Notes: a model not told the origin generated them from the letters alone. Counted from the stretch's first letter, positions 1-11,292 are shown. The stretch: DNA of 64,000 nucleotides from Desmodus rotundus (GCF_022682495.2 NC_071389.1:99737951-99801950); one strand, 5' to 3'. Made by a program: numbers and translations.

Positions 1-835
1 GCCCAAATGACAGAACACTTCAAAGCTCTAGAAAGAATACAACTAAGTGAGGAAGAGATAGCCAACCTATCGGATGCACAGTTCAAAACACTGGTTATTA
101 AGACGCTGACAGAATTGGTTGAATTTGTTTGAAAACCAGATGAAAAAATGAAGCCTATGCTAAGAGAAACCAAGGAAAATGTACAGGGAACCAAGAGTGG
201 TGGGAAGGAAACTGGGACTCAAACCAACGGTGTGGACCAGAAGGAAGAAAGAAACATCCAACCAGAAAGGAATGAAGAAACAAGAATTCAGAAAAATTAG
301 GACAGGCTTAGGAACCTCCAGGATATCTTTAAACATTCCAACATCCGAATTATAGTGGTTCCAGAAGGAGAAGAGGAAGAGCAAGAAACTGAAAACTTAT
401 TTGAACAAATAATGACGGAGAACTTCCCTAATCTGGCAAAGGAAATAGACTTCCAGGAAGTCCAGGAAGCTCAGAGTCCCAAAGAAGCTGGACCCAAGGA
501 TGAACACACCAAGGCACATCATAATTACATTACCTAAGACTAAAGAGAAGGAGAGAATCTTAGAAGCAGGAAGAGAAAAGGAGACAGTTACCTACAAAGG
601 ACTTCCCATAAGACTGTCAGCTGATTTCTCCAAAGAGACCTTACAGGCAAGAAGGGGCTGGCAAGAAGTATTCCAAGTCATGAAAGGCAAGGACCTACAT
701 CCAAGATTACTGTATCCAGCAAAGCTATCATTTAGAATGGAAGGGCAGATAAAGTGCTTCTCAGATAAGGTCAAGTTAAAGAAGTTCAGCATCACCAAGC
801 CCTTATTATATGAAATGTTAAAGGGAGTTACCTAA
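1..835 (+). pseudogene. HAL1 ORF1 (L1 ORF1p-like RNA-binding protein), degraded
   Basis: Reading frame 1 encodes an ORF1p-like protein: an N-terminal helical region, then the RRM-like segment (NIRIIVVPEGEEEEQ), then the C-terminal domain (RRGWQEVFQVMKGKDLHPR, LLYPAKLSFRMEGQIKCF) ending YEMLKGVT. It is broken by in-frame stops at 130-132 (TGA) and 298-300 (TAG) and by a 2-bp deletion near 472, after which the frame moves to the one ending at 835. Against the copy at 38323-39021, this one retains about 47 residues of the C-terminal domain that the other lacks, so it shows the ancestral ORF1 length (about 279 codons). Not expected to make protein. Confidence 0.8.
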
Positions 836-1237
836 GAAAAAGAAGATCAAAAATAGGAACAGTAAAAATGACAGCAAACTCACAGTTATTAACGATCACA
901 CCTAAAATAAAAACAAGAGCAAACTAGGCAAACAACTAGAACAGGAACAGAACCATAGAGATGGAGATCACATGGAGGGTTGTCAATACGGGAGCAGGAG
1001 GGGGAGAGAGGGGGAAAGGTACAGAGAATAAGTAGCATAGATGATAGGTGGAAAATAGACAGGGGGAGGGTAAGAATAGTGTAGGAAATGTAGAAGCCAA
1101 AGAACTTATAAGTATGACCCATGGACATGAACTATAGGGGGGGAATGTGGGAGGGAGGTGGTAGGCAGGATGGAGTGGAGTGAGGGGTGGGGAATGGGAC
1201 AACTGTAATAGCATAATCAATAAATATATTTTAAAAC
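1..1237 (+). mobile_element. HAL1 (half-L1) retrotransposon, copy 1, cut by window edge
   Basis: An ORF1-like region (to 835) is followed directly by a G-rich 3'UTR and the tail AATCAATAAATATATTTTAA, with no ORF2 between them. That is the definition of the HAL1 family, which keeps L1 ORF1 but lacks the reverse transcriptase. The window begins exactly at codon 2 of ORF1 as judged from the complete copy at 37560-39422, so the 5'UTR lies outside. The 3'UTR (836-1200) is purine- and G-rich. Mobilisation would need L1 ORF2p in trans (family knowledge). Confidence 0.85.
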
Positions 1238-3074
1238 AAAGAAATATCCTTTGGGACCACCAAAGTGTTAATGTGTTGGCTTGCTCTTGAGCTACAAGGT
1301 CACTCTTTCCTTCTGGCCTCTGGAAATCACACTGAAAAAGGATTTCTATTTGTTTTGGAATAAAATATATGTGAGCTAATTCTTAAGCTAGAAGATGGGT
1401 GTTGAGTTTTATCAACTGTCTTTTAGACATCTGTATTAATGATTGATTTTTTCCATTTGCTCTGTTAATGTAGACAATAGCATAACAGATTAATATTGAG
1501 CCAACCTTACATTCATGATAAACTTTCTTGGCCACACTTCATAATTATTTAAAGACCCTAGCAAACACCAACCCACATGGAATGAATAAATCTCTTATTT
1601 CTTATGTGCTCAGGACTACTTATTTCTTGGAAGTTTCATAGAAATTATCTGTAAAATCATCAGAGGCTGATCCACTCTGTGGGTCCAGTCTTGATGACTA
1701 TCTCAATCCCTTCTTTGTTTATTCTACCTTTTATTGAGCCAATGGTGATCATTCGTATTTCCCCAGAAAAAAAGTACCATTTCTCTACAGTTTAAAAATA
1801 TATGGGTATAGAAGAGCAATGTCAGGAAAAAATAGCAGAGTTGGCAACTTCAAGTTCTCAGGCCTCCACGGAAACATCAAAAAGTCAGGCAGAAACAGAA
1901 ACAACTTTTTCATCTTGGTTAACACTGTTGTGTTATCACAGTGCATTGTTTCTTTATTTTTTTTTCTGGAGGATTTAGGAATATATACAGGGAAGGGTGG
2001 AAATATATTATTGTGCCTTTTCTCTTCAAACACCTATTGTGCTTGCGGATAGAACAGTAGCTATAATAATATACTACTATCAAGAGAATATTATAGATTT
2101 GGCTGGAAGTAAAATAAAATTGATAGTTTCAAACTTTTATAGTACTAGGGTTGTTTTCTAAAATCAAGCAAGTCTCCCAGAGTCCATTATACCTTAACTG
2201 ATGTGTAACAGTAAATCCAGGCCAACCAGAGAATGGGACTTTCCTCCATCCAGGTCACAAGCTCTCTCTTAATAGCAGCCCTCAAAATCTACCACTGATT
2301 GCAAAAGCCTCAAAATAAATTGTATTCATTCAAAACATTATACAGTGGTTGTATTCTGAAAAATACCAGTCTCATCACCTCTAGATAAGTGTTGGGTTTC
2401 CTTTTGAAAACTCTACATTTATGAGTTAGAGTTAACCAGTGACACAGTCAGCTCAAGGATTGGGAGTAAAGGTTCTTTAATTCTTAGGCCGTCTCTAACC
2501 ATTAAACGACACTACCACTCCCTCTAATTATTCCTTTAGGTAATCGGTGCAAAAATATGTTTTTGAGATGATGAGGTAAAATTAGAGGTTAGGTTATTAG
2601 TTTGGCCTTTACATCCATCTTAGGCACCAGGACACAAATCCACAGTGAATAATTGGGGACAAGGGGTTTCTTACAACAGTAAAGTTAATGGAACCTCTAA
2701 ACAAATTCACAAAGCCAAAGCATCATTTAGGAATTTCCCCAAGATCACCAAAGTCAGAAGCTTTCCAGCACTTATTGGAAAGGGATACAACTAAGAAGAT
2801 GAAGGTTTTTCATACTAAGGGAGGTTTATGTCCAAAAATTCTTGACAATTTTGTCTTCAGGGAGTATAGTTATGCTATTTGGTTTTGTTATTTTGAACTT
2901 TAAAACTCATATAAGAAATGAGGAAGACATTTGTTTTTATTTTTCTGCAAGGATCTTAGTAAGTACTATGAAAATCACATGCTAAAAATGCTCAGACAAG
3001 CTTTTCCCAAATGGGAAACAATAAAAAGGTAGGCACAGTCTTAGTCTACTTATATCATTGCTTTCATGGTATAG
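1238..3074. other. Intergenic, no recognised gene or repeat
   Basis: About 1.8 kb of AT-rich sequence between the first HAL1 and L1-B. The short open frames here (for example 1819-2052 and 2688-2903) have no recognisable domain. I see nothing I can name; old degraded repeats are possible. Confidence 0.5.
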
Positions 3075-3088
3075 CAAACATTACTCTT
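3075..3088 (+). repeat. TSD of L1-B, left copy
   Basis: CAAACATTACTCTT here is repeated exactly at 10703-10716, on the far side of L1-B. A perfect 14-bp duplication flanking poly-T (the A-tail on the minus strand) and the L1 5' end is the hallmark of target-primed reverse transcription. Confidence 0.9.
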
Positions 3089-3345
3089 TTTTTTTCTTTT
3101 TTTCTTTATTGTTATTCAATTACAGTTGTATGCCTTTTCTCCCCTTCCCTCCCCCCCACCCCAGCTGAACCCACCTCCCTAACCCACCCCCACTATCCCC
3201 CCCGATTTTGTCCATGTGTCCTTCATAATAGTTCCTTCAATCCCCTCTTCCCACTGTCCCCACCCCACTCCCCCCTGGCCACTGCTAGACTGTTCCCAAC
3301 CTCAATGTCTCTGGTTGTATTTTGTTTGCTTTTGTCTTTTGTTGA

Positions 3346-6300
3346 TTACGTTCCGGTTAAAGGTGAGATCATATGGTATTTGTCCCTCACCGCCTGGCTT
3401 ATTTCACTTAGCAGAATGCTCTCCAGTTTCATCCATGCTGTTGCAAAGGGTATAAGCTCCTTCTTTCTCTCTGCTGTGTAGAATTCCATTGTGTAAATAT
3501 ACCATAGTTTTTGGATCCACTCGTTTGCTGATAGGCACTTAGGTTGCTTCCAGTACTTGGCTATTGTAAATTGTGCTGCTGTGAACATTGGGGTGCACAG
3601 GTTCTTTTGGATTGGTGTTTCAGGGTTCTTAGGGTATAATCCCAGCAGCGGAATTGCTGGGTCAAAGGGCAGTTCCATTTTTAGATTTCTGAGGAAATTC
3701 CATACTGTTTTCCACAGTGGCCTCACCAGTCTGCATTCCCACCAACAGTGCACTAGGGTTCCCTTTTCTCCACATCCTCTCCAACATTTGTTTGTGGATT
3801 TGTTTATGTTGGCCACTCTGACTGGTGTGAGAGGGTACCTCACTGTGGTTTTAATTTGCATCTCTCTGATGGCTAGTGAGGCTGAGCATCTTTTCATATG
3901 TCTCTGGGCCCTCTGTATGTCTTCCTTGCAGAAGTGTCTGTTCAAGTCCTTTGCCCATTTTTTAATTGGGTTGTTTGTCTTCCTGGAGTGCAGTCGTTTG
4001 AGTTCTTCATATATTTTGGAGATCAGACCCTTATCTGAGGTATCATTGGCAAATATGCTTTCCCATACTGTTGGTTCTCTTTGTAATGTGGTGCTATTTT
4101 CTTTAGCCTTGCAGAAGCGTTTTATTTTGATGAGGTCCCATTTGTTTATTCTTTCCTTTATGTCCCTTGCTTTAGGGGACATGTCTGTGAGGATGTTGCT
4201 ACATGGAATGTCTGAGATTTTCCTGCCAATGTTTTCCTCGAGGACTTTTATGTTGTTACAACTTATATTTAAGCCTTTTATCCATCTTGAGTTTATTTTT
4301 GTGTATGGCGTAAGTTGGTGATCGAGTTTCATTTTTTTGAACGTAGCTGTCCAGATCTCCCAACACCATCTGTTGAAGAGGCTGTTTTTGCTCCATTTTA
4401 TATTCCTGCCTCCTTTGTCAAATATTAATTGACCGTAAAGACTTGAGTTTATTTCTGGGAATTCTGTTTGGTTCCATTGGTCTATGTGCCTGTTTTTATG
4501 CCAGTACCAGGCTGTTTTGATTACAGTGGCCTTGTAATACAGTTTGATATCAGGTATTGTGATCCCTCCTACTTTGTTCTTCTTTCTCAAAATTGCTGCA
4601 GCTATTCGGGGTCATTTATGGTTCCATATAAATTTCTAAAATGTTTGTTCTACATCTGTGAAATATGTCATGGGTACTCTAATAACGATTGCATTGAATC
4701 TATATATTGCTTTGGGTAGTATGGCCATTTTGATAATGCTAATTCTTCCAATCCATGAGCATGGTACATGCTTCCATTTGTTTGTGTCTTCCTTAATTTC
4801 TTTCTTCAATGTTGTGTAGTTTTCTGAGTACAGGTCTTTTACCTCCTTGGTTAGGTTGATTCCTAGGTACTTGATTTTTCTTGTTGCTATATCAAATGGG
4901 ACTTTTTTCCTGATTTCTGTTTCTGCAGTTTCGTTGCTGGTGTAGAGGAATGCCTTTGATTTCTGAGTATTGACTTTGTATCCAGCTGTTTTGCCAAATT
5001 CATTTATTAGGTCGAGGAGTTTTTTAGTGGAGTCTATAGGATTTTCCATGTACACTATCATGTCATCTGCAAACAGTGACAGTTTCATTTCATCCTTTCC
5101 AATTTGGATGCCTTTTATTGCTTTTTCTTGTCTGATTGCTGTGGCTAAGACTTCCAATACTATGTTGAATATGAGTGGTGAGAGAGGGCATCCTTGTCTT
5201 GTTCCTGATCTTAGTGGGAAAACTCTAAGTTTTAGTCCATTGAGTATGATGTTGGCTGTAGGTGTCTCATATATGGCCTTTATGATGTTGAGGAATGTTC
5301 CCTCTATTCCCACTTTGCTGAGTGTTTTTATCAGAAATGGGTGCTGTATCTTATCAAATGCTTTTTCCGCATCTATTGATATGATCATGTGATTCTTGAT
5401 TTTGCTGTTGTTGACGTGATGTATTATGTTTATTGATTTGCGAATATTGTACCATCCTTGCATCCCTGGGATGAATCCCACTTGGTCATGGAGGATGATC
5501 TTTTTAATGTATTGCTGGATGCGGTTTGCCTATATTTTGTTGCGAATTTTAGCGTCTATGTTCATCAGAGATATTGGCCTGAAGTTTTCTTTCTTCGTTG
5601 TGTCTTTATCTAGTTTTGGGATTAGGATGATGCTGGCTTCATAAAAAGAGTTTGGGAGTCTTCCATCAGTTTGAAATGTTTCTATCTATTTAAGGTAGGC
5701 CTGTATTGCTATGAACTTCCCTCTCAGGACTGCCTTTGCTGTGTCCCATAGGTTTTGGGTTGTTGTGAGTTCATTTTCATTTGTTTCCAGAAAGTTTTTG
5801 ATTTCTTCCCTAATCTCGTTCTTGACCCATTCCTTGTTTAATAGCATGCTATTCAGTCTCCATGATTTTGAATGTTTTGGGTTTTTTCCTTTGGGGTTTG
5901 TATCTAGTTTCAGTCCCTTGTGGTCAGAGAAAATGCTTGATATGATTTCAATTTTCTAGAATTTGTTTAGGCTTGCTTTGTGTCCTATCATGTGATCTAT
6001 CTTTGAAAAAGTTCCATGTACACTTGAAGAATGTGTATTTTGCTTCTTTGGGATGAAAAGCTCTATAGATATCAGTTAAGTCCATTTCCTCTAGGTTATT
6101 GTTAAGTGACACAATATACTTGTCGATATTTTGTTTGGAAGACCTGTCCATTTTTGATAGTGGGGTGTTAAAGTCCCGTACTATAATTGTGTTGCAGTCT
6201 ATATCTTTCGTGAAGTCTTCGAAGATTTTCTGTATGTATTTGGGTGCTCCTATGTTGGGTGCATATATATTTACAATGTTTATGTCTACTTGGTGGATTC

Positions 6301-6597
6301 TTCCTTTGATTATTATGAAGTGACCTTCTGGTCTCTCTTTATGGTCCTTCTTTTGAAGTCTGTTTTGTCTGATATGAGTATTGCCACCCCTGCTTTTTTT
6401 TCCTGTCCATTTGCTTGGAAAATTTGTTTTCAGCCCTTCACTTTCAGTCTGTATAAGTCTTTTTTCCTGAGATGGGTCTCTTGTAGGCAGCATATGTGTG
6501 GGTCTTGTTTTCTTATCCATTCAGCTATTCTATGTCTTTTGATTGGAGTATTTAATCCATTTACATTTAAGGTTATTATCGATAGGTAGTTATTCAT
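3346..6597 (-). pseudogene. L1-B ORF2p (endonuclease/reverse transcriptase), broken
   Basis: ORF2 would start at an ATG at 6597-6595 (MNNYLSIITL-type start) and end at 3346 (SPLTGT). The N-terminal APE-like endonuclease is visible at 6520-5948, with VRDFNTPLSK in place of the usual VGDFNTPLS. The reverse transcriptase follows at 5481-4636 with motif [11 protein letters not shown], motif [10 protein letters not shown] and motif [11 protein letters not shown]. The C-terminal region (4590-3346) carries the Cys-rich motif C-x3-C-x7-H-x4-C ([18 protein letters not shown]). A 563-bp deletion at about 5671 removes the endonuclease-RT linker and the start of the RT and shifts the frame; further frameshifts exist. 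The catalytic FADD is intact, but the protein cannot be made whole. Confidence 0.9.
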
Positions 6598-6941
6598 TGC
6601 CTTTATTCCTACCTGTGTTCCTCTGTCTTTCTCTTTTCCTTCCTTTCCTTAAAGCAGTCCCTTTAGCATCTCTTGCAGAGCTGGTTTGGTGGAGGTGTAT
6701 TCTTTTAGACTTCTTTTGTCTGGGAAACTCTTTATTTGGCCTTCTATCTTGATTGAGAGCCTTGCTGGGTAAAGTAGCCTTGGTTGCAGGCCTCTGTTTC
6801 TCATTACTTGGAATAGTTTTTGCTAGTCTCTTCTAGCTTCGAGCGTTTCCATTGAGAAGTCAGTTGCTAACCTTACTGGGGCTCCCTTGTACATTACTTC
6901 CTTTTTCTCCCTTGCTGCTTTTAAGATCCTCTCTTTGTGTT

Positions 6942-6957
6942 GGAAATTTGCCATTTT
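6942..6957 (+). repeat. TSD of nested L1, left copy
   Basis: GGAAATTTGCCATTTT is repeated exactly at 8325-8340. The 16-bp repeat is ORF1 sequence of the host L1-B, so it marks the insertion point and shows that the 6958-8324 element arrived after L1-B. Confidence 0.92.
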
Positions 6958-8324
6958 TTTTTAAATTTATTTATTGTTATTTAATTACAGTTGTATGCCT
7001 TTTCCCCCATCCCTTCACCCCACCCCAGGTGAACCCACTTCCCTCCCCCCTCTCCACCCTCCCCCTTGGATTTGTTCATGTGTCCTTTATAGTAGTTCCT
7101 GTAATCCCCTCTACCCACTGTCCCCGCCCCCACCCCCCACCCCCGCCCTTGCTATTGTTACATTGTTCTTAACTTCAATGTCTCTGGTTATATTTTGTTT
7201 GCTTTTTCCTTCTATTGCTTATGTTCCAGTTAAAGGTGAGATCATATGGTATTTGTCCCTCACTTCCTGGCTTATTTCACTTAGCATAATGCTCTCTAGT
7301 TTCATCCATGCTGTTGCAAAGGGTATAAGCTCCTTCTTTCTCTCTGCTGCGTAGAATTCCATTGTGTAAATATACCATAGTTTTTGGATCCACTCGTTTG
7401 CTGATGGGCACTTCGGTTGCTTCCAGTATTTGGCTATTGTAAATTGTGCTGCTATGAACATTGGGGTGCACAGATTCTTTTGGATTGGTGTTTCAGTGTT
7501 CTTAGGGTATAATCCCAGCAGCGGAATTACTGGGTCAAAGGGCAGTTCCATTTTTAGTTTTCTGAGGAAATTCCATATTGTTTTCCACAGTGGCCTCACC
7601 AGTCTGCATTCCCACCAACAGTGCACGAGGGTTCCCTTTTCTCCGCATCCTCTCCAACATTTGTTTGTGGATTTGTTTATGTTGGCCATTCTCACTGGTG
7701 TGAGATGATACCTCATTGTGGTTTTAATTTGCATCTCTCTGATGGCTAGTGATGCTGAGCATCTTTTCATATGTCTCTGGGCCTTCTGTATGTCTTCCTT
7801 GGAGAAGTGTCTGTTCAAGTCCTTGGCCCATTTTTTAATTGGGTTGTTTGTCTTCCTGGAGTGGAGTCGTGTGAGTTCTTTATATATTTTGGAGATCAGG
7901 CCCTTGTCTGAGGTATCATTGGCAAATATGCTTTCCCATATTGTTGGTTCTCTTTGTAATTTGGTGCTGTTTTCTTTAGCCATGCAGAAGCTTTTTATTT
8001 TGATGAGGTCCCATTTGTTTATTCTTTCCTTTATGTCCCTTGCTTTAGGGGATGTGTCTGTGAGGATGTTGCTGCGTGGAATGTCTGAGATTTTCCTGCC
8101 AATGTTTTCCTCAAGGACTTTTATGGTGTTACGGCTTATATTTAAGTCTTTTATCCATCTTGAGTTTATTTTTGTGTATGGCGTAAGTTGGTGATCGAGT
8201 TTCATTTTTTTGCACGTAGCTGTCCAGATCTCCCAACACCATCTGTTGAAGAGACTGTTTTTGCTCCATTTTATGCTCCTGCCTCCTTTGTCAAATATTA
8301 ATTGATCGTATAGATTTGAGTTTA
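6958..8324 (-). mobile_element. Nested 5'-truncated L1 inside ORF1 of L1-B
   Basis: It contains an L1 A-tail and 3'UTR (6958-7218) and the last third of ORF2 (7219-8324, ending SPLTGT). The 5' end is truncated within ORF2 at a codon of the [11 protein letters not shown] stretch. Perfect 16-bp TSDs flank it, and the host sequence is continuous when it is removed. The same strand as the host element and an open frame across the 5' junction create the chimeric ORF listed separately. Confidence 0.93.
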
Positions 8325-8760
8325 GGAAATTTGCCATTTTAATTATGATGTGTCTTGCAGTGGGTCTCTTTGGGTTCCTCTTGCTTGGGACTCTGTGTGT
8401 TTCCTGGATTTGGGTGACTTTTTCTCTCCTCAGATTCGGGAAATTTTCCATCATTACTTTTTCAAACAGGTTTTCTATCCCTTGCTCTTCTTCTTCTGCT
8501 TCTGGTATTCCTATTATATGGATATTGTTACGTTTCATGTTGTCCTGCATTTCCCTTATTGCCTCTTCATTCTTTCTGAGCCTCTTTTCCTTTTCTTGCT
8601 CTTTCTGGGTGTTTTTTTCTACTTTGTCCTCCAGCTCTCCGATCCGATCTTCTGCTTCATCAAGTCTGCTTTTCATTCCTTCTACTTTGCTCTTCAATTC
8701 AGAAATTGTATTCTTCCTTTCCTCTTGGCCCTTGTTGATAGTTTCTATTTCCTTTTTCAT
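7219..8760 (-). CDS. Chimeric ORF: L1 ORF1p N-part fused in frame to ORF2p C-terminus
   Basis: An uninterrupted 513-codon frame starts at ATG 8760 and ends at 7219. Residues about 1-145 are L1 ORF1p from L1-B: coiled coil, then the RRM-like segment ([14 protein letters not shown]) up to HIIIKMANF. From about residue 146 the sequence is ORF2p of the nested L1 ([12 protein letters not shown] onward), including the Cys-rich C-terminal domain ([18 protein letters not shown]) and the normal ORF2 end SPLTGT. The fusion passes through the 16-bp TSD. The N-terminal end of ORF1 is missing because of a stop and lost start upstream, so translation would need the internal ATG. Whether it is expressed is unknown. 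It may simply be an undamaged by-product of a recent nested insertion. Confidence 0.6.
   Translation of the reverse strand: MKKEIETINKGQEERKNTISELKSKVEGMKSRLDEAEDRIGELEDKVEKNTQKEQEKEKRLRKNEEAIREMQDNMKRNNIHIIGIPEAEEEEQGIENLFEKVMMENFPNLRREKVTQIQETHRVPSKRNPKRPTARHIIIKMANFLNSNLYDQLIFDKGGRSIKWSKNSLFNRWCWEIWTATCKKMKLDHQLTPYTKINSRWIKDLNISRNTIKVLEENIGRKISDIPRSNILTDTSPKARDIKERINKWDLIKIKSFCMAKENSTKLQREPTIWESIFANDTSDKGLISKIYKELTRLHSRKTNNPIKKWAKDLNRHFSKEDIQKAQRHMKRCSASLAIREMQIKTTMRYHLTPVRMANINKSTNKCWRGCGEKGTLVHCWWECRLVRPLWKTIWNFLRKLKMELPFDPVIPLLGLYPKNTETPIQKNLCTPMFIAAQFTIAKYWKQPKCPSANEWIQKLWYIYTMEFYAAERKKELIPFATAWMKLESIMLSEISQEVRDKYHMISPLTGT
8325..8340 (+). repeat. TSD of nested L1, right copy
   Basis: Exact partner of 6942-6957. 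It carries the first resumed bases of L1-B ORF1 next to the truncated 5' end of the nested element. Confidence 0.92.
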
Positions 8761-9005
8761 GTTAATTATTGTTAATCATGTTAATCATGTCTATGTTAAC
8801 ATTAATCTATGTTAATATAGATTGCAGTGAGTTCATTGTACTTTCCCTGTAGTTTCTTGTAGTTTTCTGTGAGCTCAGTGAGCTTCCTGATAACCATTGC
8901 TTTGAAGTCAGTATCTGATAGTTGAGTTGCCTCTTTTTCAGTTAGCATTCTTCCTGAGGCTTCCTTCTTTCCTTTCATTTGGGGATTGTTTCTTTGTCTT
9001 CCCGT

Positions 9006-10702
9006 TTTTTGTGAGAGTCTTCTTGTTAGCCTCTGCTTCTTAAATTGCTCTATTCTGACTCCCTGGGTTTATGGTATGACCTTCTATGGTAGAATGCCAA
9101 TGAGATTCGGTGGTGCTGTCTCCTTAATCTCCTGTGGTCACTGGTGTTGAGCTTATGTTTATGGGTGTAACACGGTCTAACTCTAGTCTTTTCAGCACTC
9201 CCGGTTTTGTTGTCTTACCTGTGGGAAAAAGAGAAAGGGGGGGAGAAAGAAAAGAAAAAAAAAAAACAAAGATGGGAAGGAGGAAAAAAGGAAATAGAAA
9301 AGGAAAGGAAGGAAGGAAGAGGGAATAAAGAAAGATTGGAGGCAAGATAAGAAGGAATTTTAACAAAAATTAAAACAAAGGAATAAATAAAAGAAGGTAG
9401 GAAGAAGGCAAAAAAAGGTAAAGGATGGCAGGAAGAAGGAATGAAAAAGAAAAGAAAGGAAGAAGGAATTCAGGGGGAAAGGACGAAAGGGGAAGGAAAA
9501 AAAAATCTTCTGCTGGCTTTAAACTGGTCAGGTTAGTTCTGCTGGTCTTCTTGTCTGTGGAACAGGAGGGGGTGGTTGGAAGGATTGGTTTCACTTTTCT
9601 CCCTTCCTGGGCCACACTCTTCGCTGTTGTTCATCCTTCAGTCCAGTTCCTCATGGTCCTTCTGCTCCCCAGTAGGCCTTTAGTTCACCAGTTGTGCTGT
9701 CCTTGAGTTGCACCAATTAGGTGCAATTCACACTCTACCTTCTTGCTCTTTGCTTTCTTAGATGCCAGGGGCTCTGGGTGCTGCTATGGGGTAGTTCAGC
9801 CCCCTACTGGGTTGTGTCTTTCTGGGGAATGCAGTCTCCCCTAGCCCTGCAGCTCCCCTCTGCTGTGTGTTCTACCTTTGTCCTAGAGAGCTAGTAGGCC
9901 CTGCAGGGCTCTGTGTGCAGGTGTTAGGTAGTAGTTGTAGCTGTGGTCCCTGGCAGGCAGCCAAGCCATTGATCAGCCAATCCAGCCGCTTTGGGCTTGG
10001 GTCACGTGCAGCCATCAAATCCAGCTGCTTTGGGCTTGAGAAGCTTGGGTGGGCTGTGCCACCCTGGGACTGAGTCACGCGGCACTTGGGTCCGCTGTTT
10101 TGGGTCTGTGGGTGGAACAGCTAGCCTCTGCTCCAGATGCTCTCCCACCTGAGGTTTCAGGTGTGGCGCCCCGCTGGGGTTTCATGTGTGGGCCCCCAGT
10201 TCGCTAATCTCCGTGCGCGCAACCAGGCTTCAGGTGAGTGCTGGGGCTGTTTATCCCACGTTTGCAGTCCAGGTGCGGAGGGGCGAGGGGCTCCAGGGGC
10301 CGAGGCTGCTTCCGAGAGTTCTCTAACCAGCCCCTGAGTGCCTCTATTTTTTTTTTGTTTTTGAGAAATTCTTCCTATTCAAGCCCCCCTGGTCCAAACA
10401 AGCACCTGGCTGCTCACAGCTCAGCCTGGCCCTCTCCCAAGACTCCTGCAGCAGCCCCTGCACCTGGGCTGGGGCTTCTGCCGCCCTTGACCCCGCGAGG
10501 GTCCCGGGTCCGGGGGACCTTATCGTCCTTAAGCACTCTTACAGTCTGATCTTTCAATGTCCTCTATCTTTGGTCTCTGATCTTCATATATGCTGGAATA
10601 CTGTTGGCTGTTTGCTCTGCTCCTCAGATCAGCTAGGTATTTCCCTGGTGTTGAGGGGAAGTGAACTCCGCTCCCACCTATGTTGCCACCATCTTCCAGA
10701 AC
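9006..10702 (-). promoter_or_regulatory. L1-B 5'UTR / internal promoter region
   Basis: This is 1.7 kb between the L1 5' end and ORF1. It holds a long purine-rich tract on the plus strand (about 9230-9500, AAG/GGAA repeats; pyrimidine-rich on the L1 sense strand) next to ORF1 and a GC- and CpG-rich upstream half (about 9770-10520). At the extreme 5' end the L1 sense strand reads AAGATGGTGGC (10695-10685), close to the YY1-type AAGATGGCGGC seen in L1-E and L1-F. In human L1 a YY1 site at this position directs the transcription start (family knowledge); the same role here is inferred. Confidence 0.65.
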
Positions 10703-10716
10703 CAAACATTACTCTT
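10703..10716 (+). repeat. TSD of L1-B, right copy
   Basis: Exact copy of the 14-bp repeat at 3075-3088, directly next to the L1 5' end. Confidence 0.9.
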
Positions 10717-10889
10717 AACACCAGACTTGTGACCTCCATCACATTATTCAGTTTTTAAAAATTTTTCATTTGTGAGTGTAGTTTTATAAAATAGATAGAG
10801 TTATAAACAGTGTATTAATTTATTAATTTAATTAATAATCTTAAAATTAAATTAGGTGAAATCATTATAATTTTTATTTTTTTGCTTAT

Positions 10890-11180
10890 AAAGAACAGAT
10901 GTTTATTTCTCGTAGTTCTGAAGCTGAAAGTCCAAGATCACGAAGTCAGCATAGTCAGTCAGGGAAGGGTTCTCTTCTGAGTCACAGACTTCTCCTGTGT
11001 CCTCATGCTGTAAAGAGGGCTGTGGAGTCTCTTTTACTGAAGTGCTGATCTCATTTAAAGGGCTCTACCCTCACAACCAAATCACCTTCCAAAGGCCTCA
11101 CCTATTAGTACCACCACCTTGGCTGGTTAGGACATTAACACAGGAATTTGAGGGAGACATGAACATTCACAACAGAGCAA
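10890..11180 (-). repeat. Ancient LTR-like (MaLR-type) interspersed repeat, degraded
   Basis: The segment runs from TTTATTTCTCGTAGTTCTGA through AGTCCAAGATCACGAAGTCA to the CTTCCAAAGGCCTCACC and GAGACATGAACATTC stretches. This is the layout of a common ancient mammalian LTR-type repeat read in antisense, the same general kind as at 35025-35340. The subfamily cannot be set by eye. Confidence 0.45.
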
Positions 11181-11292
11181 AGCTCATTCAGCAGCTGTTG
11201 ACAGATTCAGTTCCCTGAGAGCTATTGGACTACTTGTTTGTTGATCAGGGACCTCCTTCCGTCCCTTGCTAGGTGACCCTCTTCTTCAATTA

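Larger units (their letters stand above)
6649..9005 (-). pseudogene. L1-B ORF1p, start lost, split by nested L1
   Basis: The coding order on the minus strand is an N-terminal segment (9005-8830), a coiled coil ([17 protein letters not shown], from 8760), the RRM-like segment ([16 protein letters not shown]), then interruption at 8340 by the nested L1; the C-terminal domain resumes left of 6942. The start codon is ACG at 9005-9003, where L1-E, L1-F and L1-H have ATG before GRQRNN. A local expansion of a GTTAAT-like unit (about 8766-8812) inserts extra bases and an in-frame stop in the coiled coil. The nested insertion splits the gene within the codons for KMANF. Confidence 0.88.
3089..10702 (-). 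mobile_element. L1-B: full-length LINE-1 carrying a nested L1
   Basis: Read on the minus strand the order is 5'UTR (10702-9006), ORF1 (9005-6649), a short inter-ORF gap, ORF2 (6597-3346), a G-rich 3'UTR and the A-tail. A perfect 14-bp TSD flanks it. The span of 7.6 kb includes a 1.37-kb nested L1 (6958-8324), so L1-B itself is about 6.2 kb. It has a 563-bp internal deletion relative to L1-F at about 5671, with a TTG microhomology at the join. The perfect TSD argues that the insertion is not very old. The element is not autonomous. Confidence 0.93.

Noticed and set aside
3557..4321. Long plus-strand open frame (254 codons) with hydrophobic, membrane-like composition
   Set aside because: It is the antisense of L1-B ORF2; the same antisense frames recur in every L1 copy (7430-8194, 12541-13065, 62112-62729) and reflect A-rich coding on the other strand.
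9220..9520. Purine-rich tract as a microsatellite or CRISPR-like array
   Set aside because: It is an irregular AAG/GGAA tract and part of the L1 5'UTR, present in all four full-length copies; there is no repeat-spacer structure.
10137..10549. Open frames antisense in the L1-B 5'UTR, possibly like primate L1 ORF0
   Set aside because: ORF0 is described in primates; these frames lie in GC-rich DNA where stops are rare, differ between copies and lack conserved sequence.
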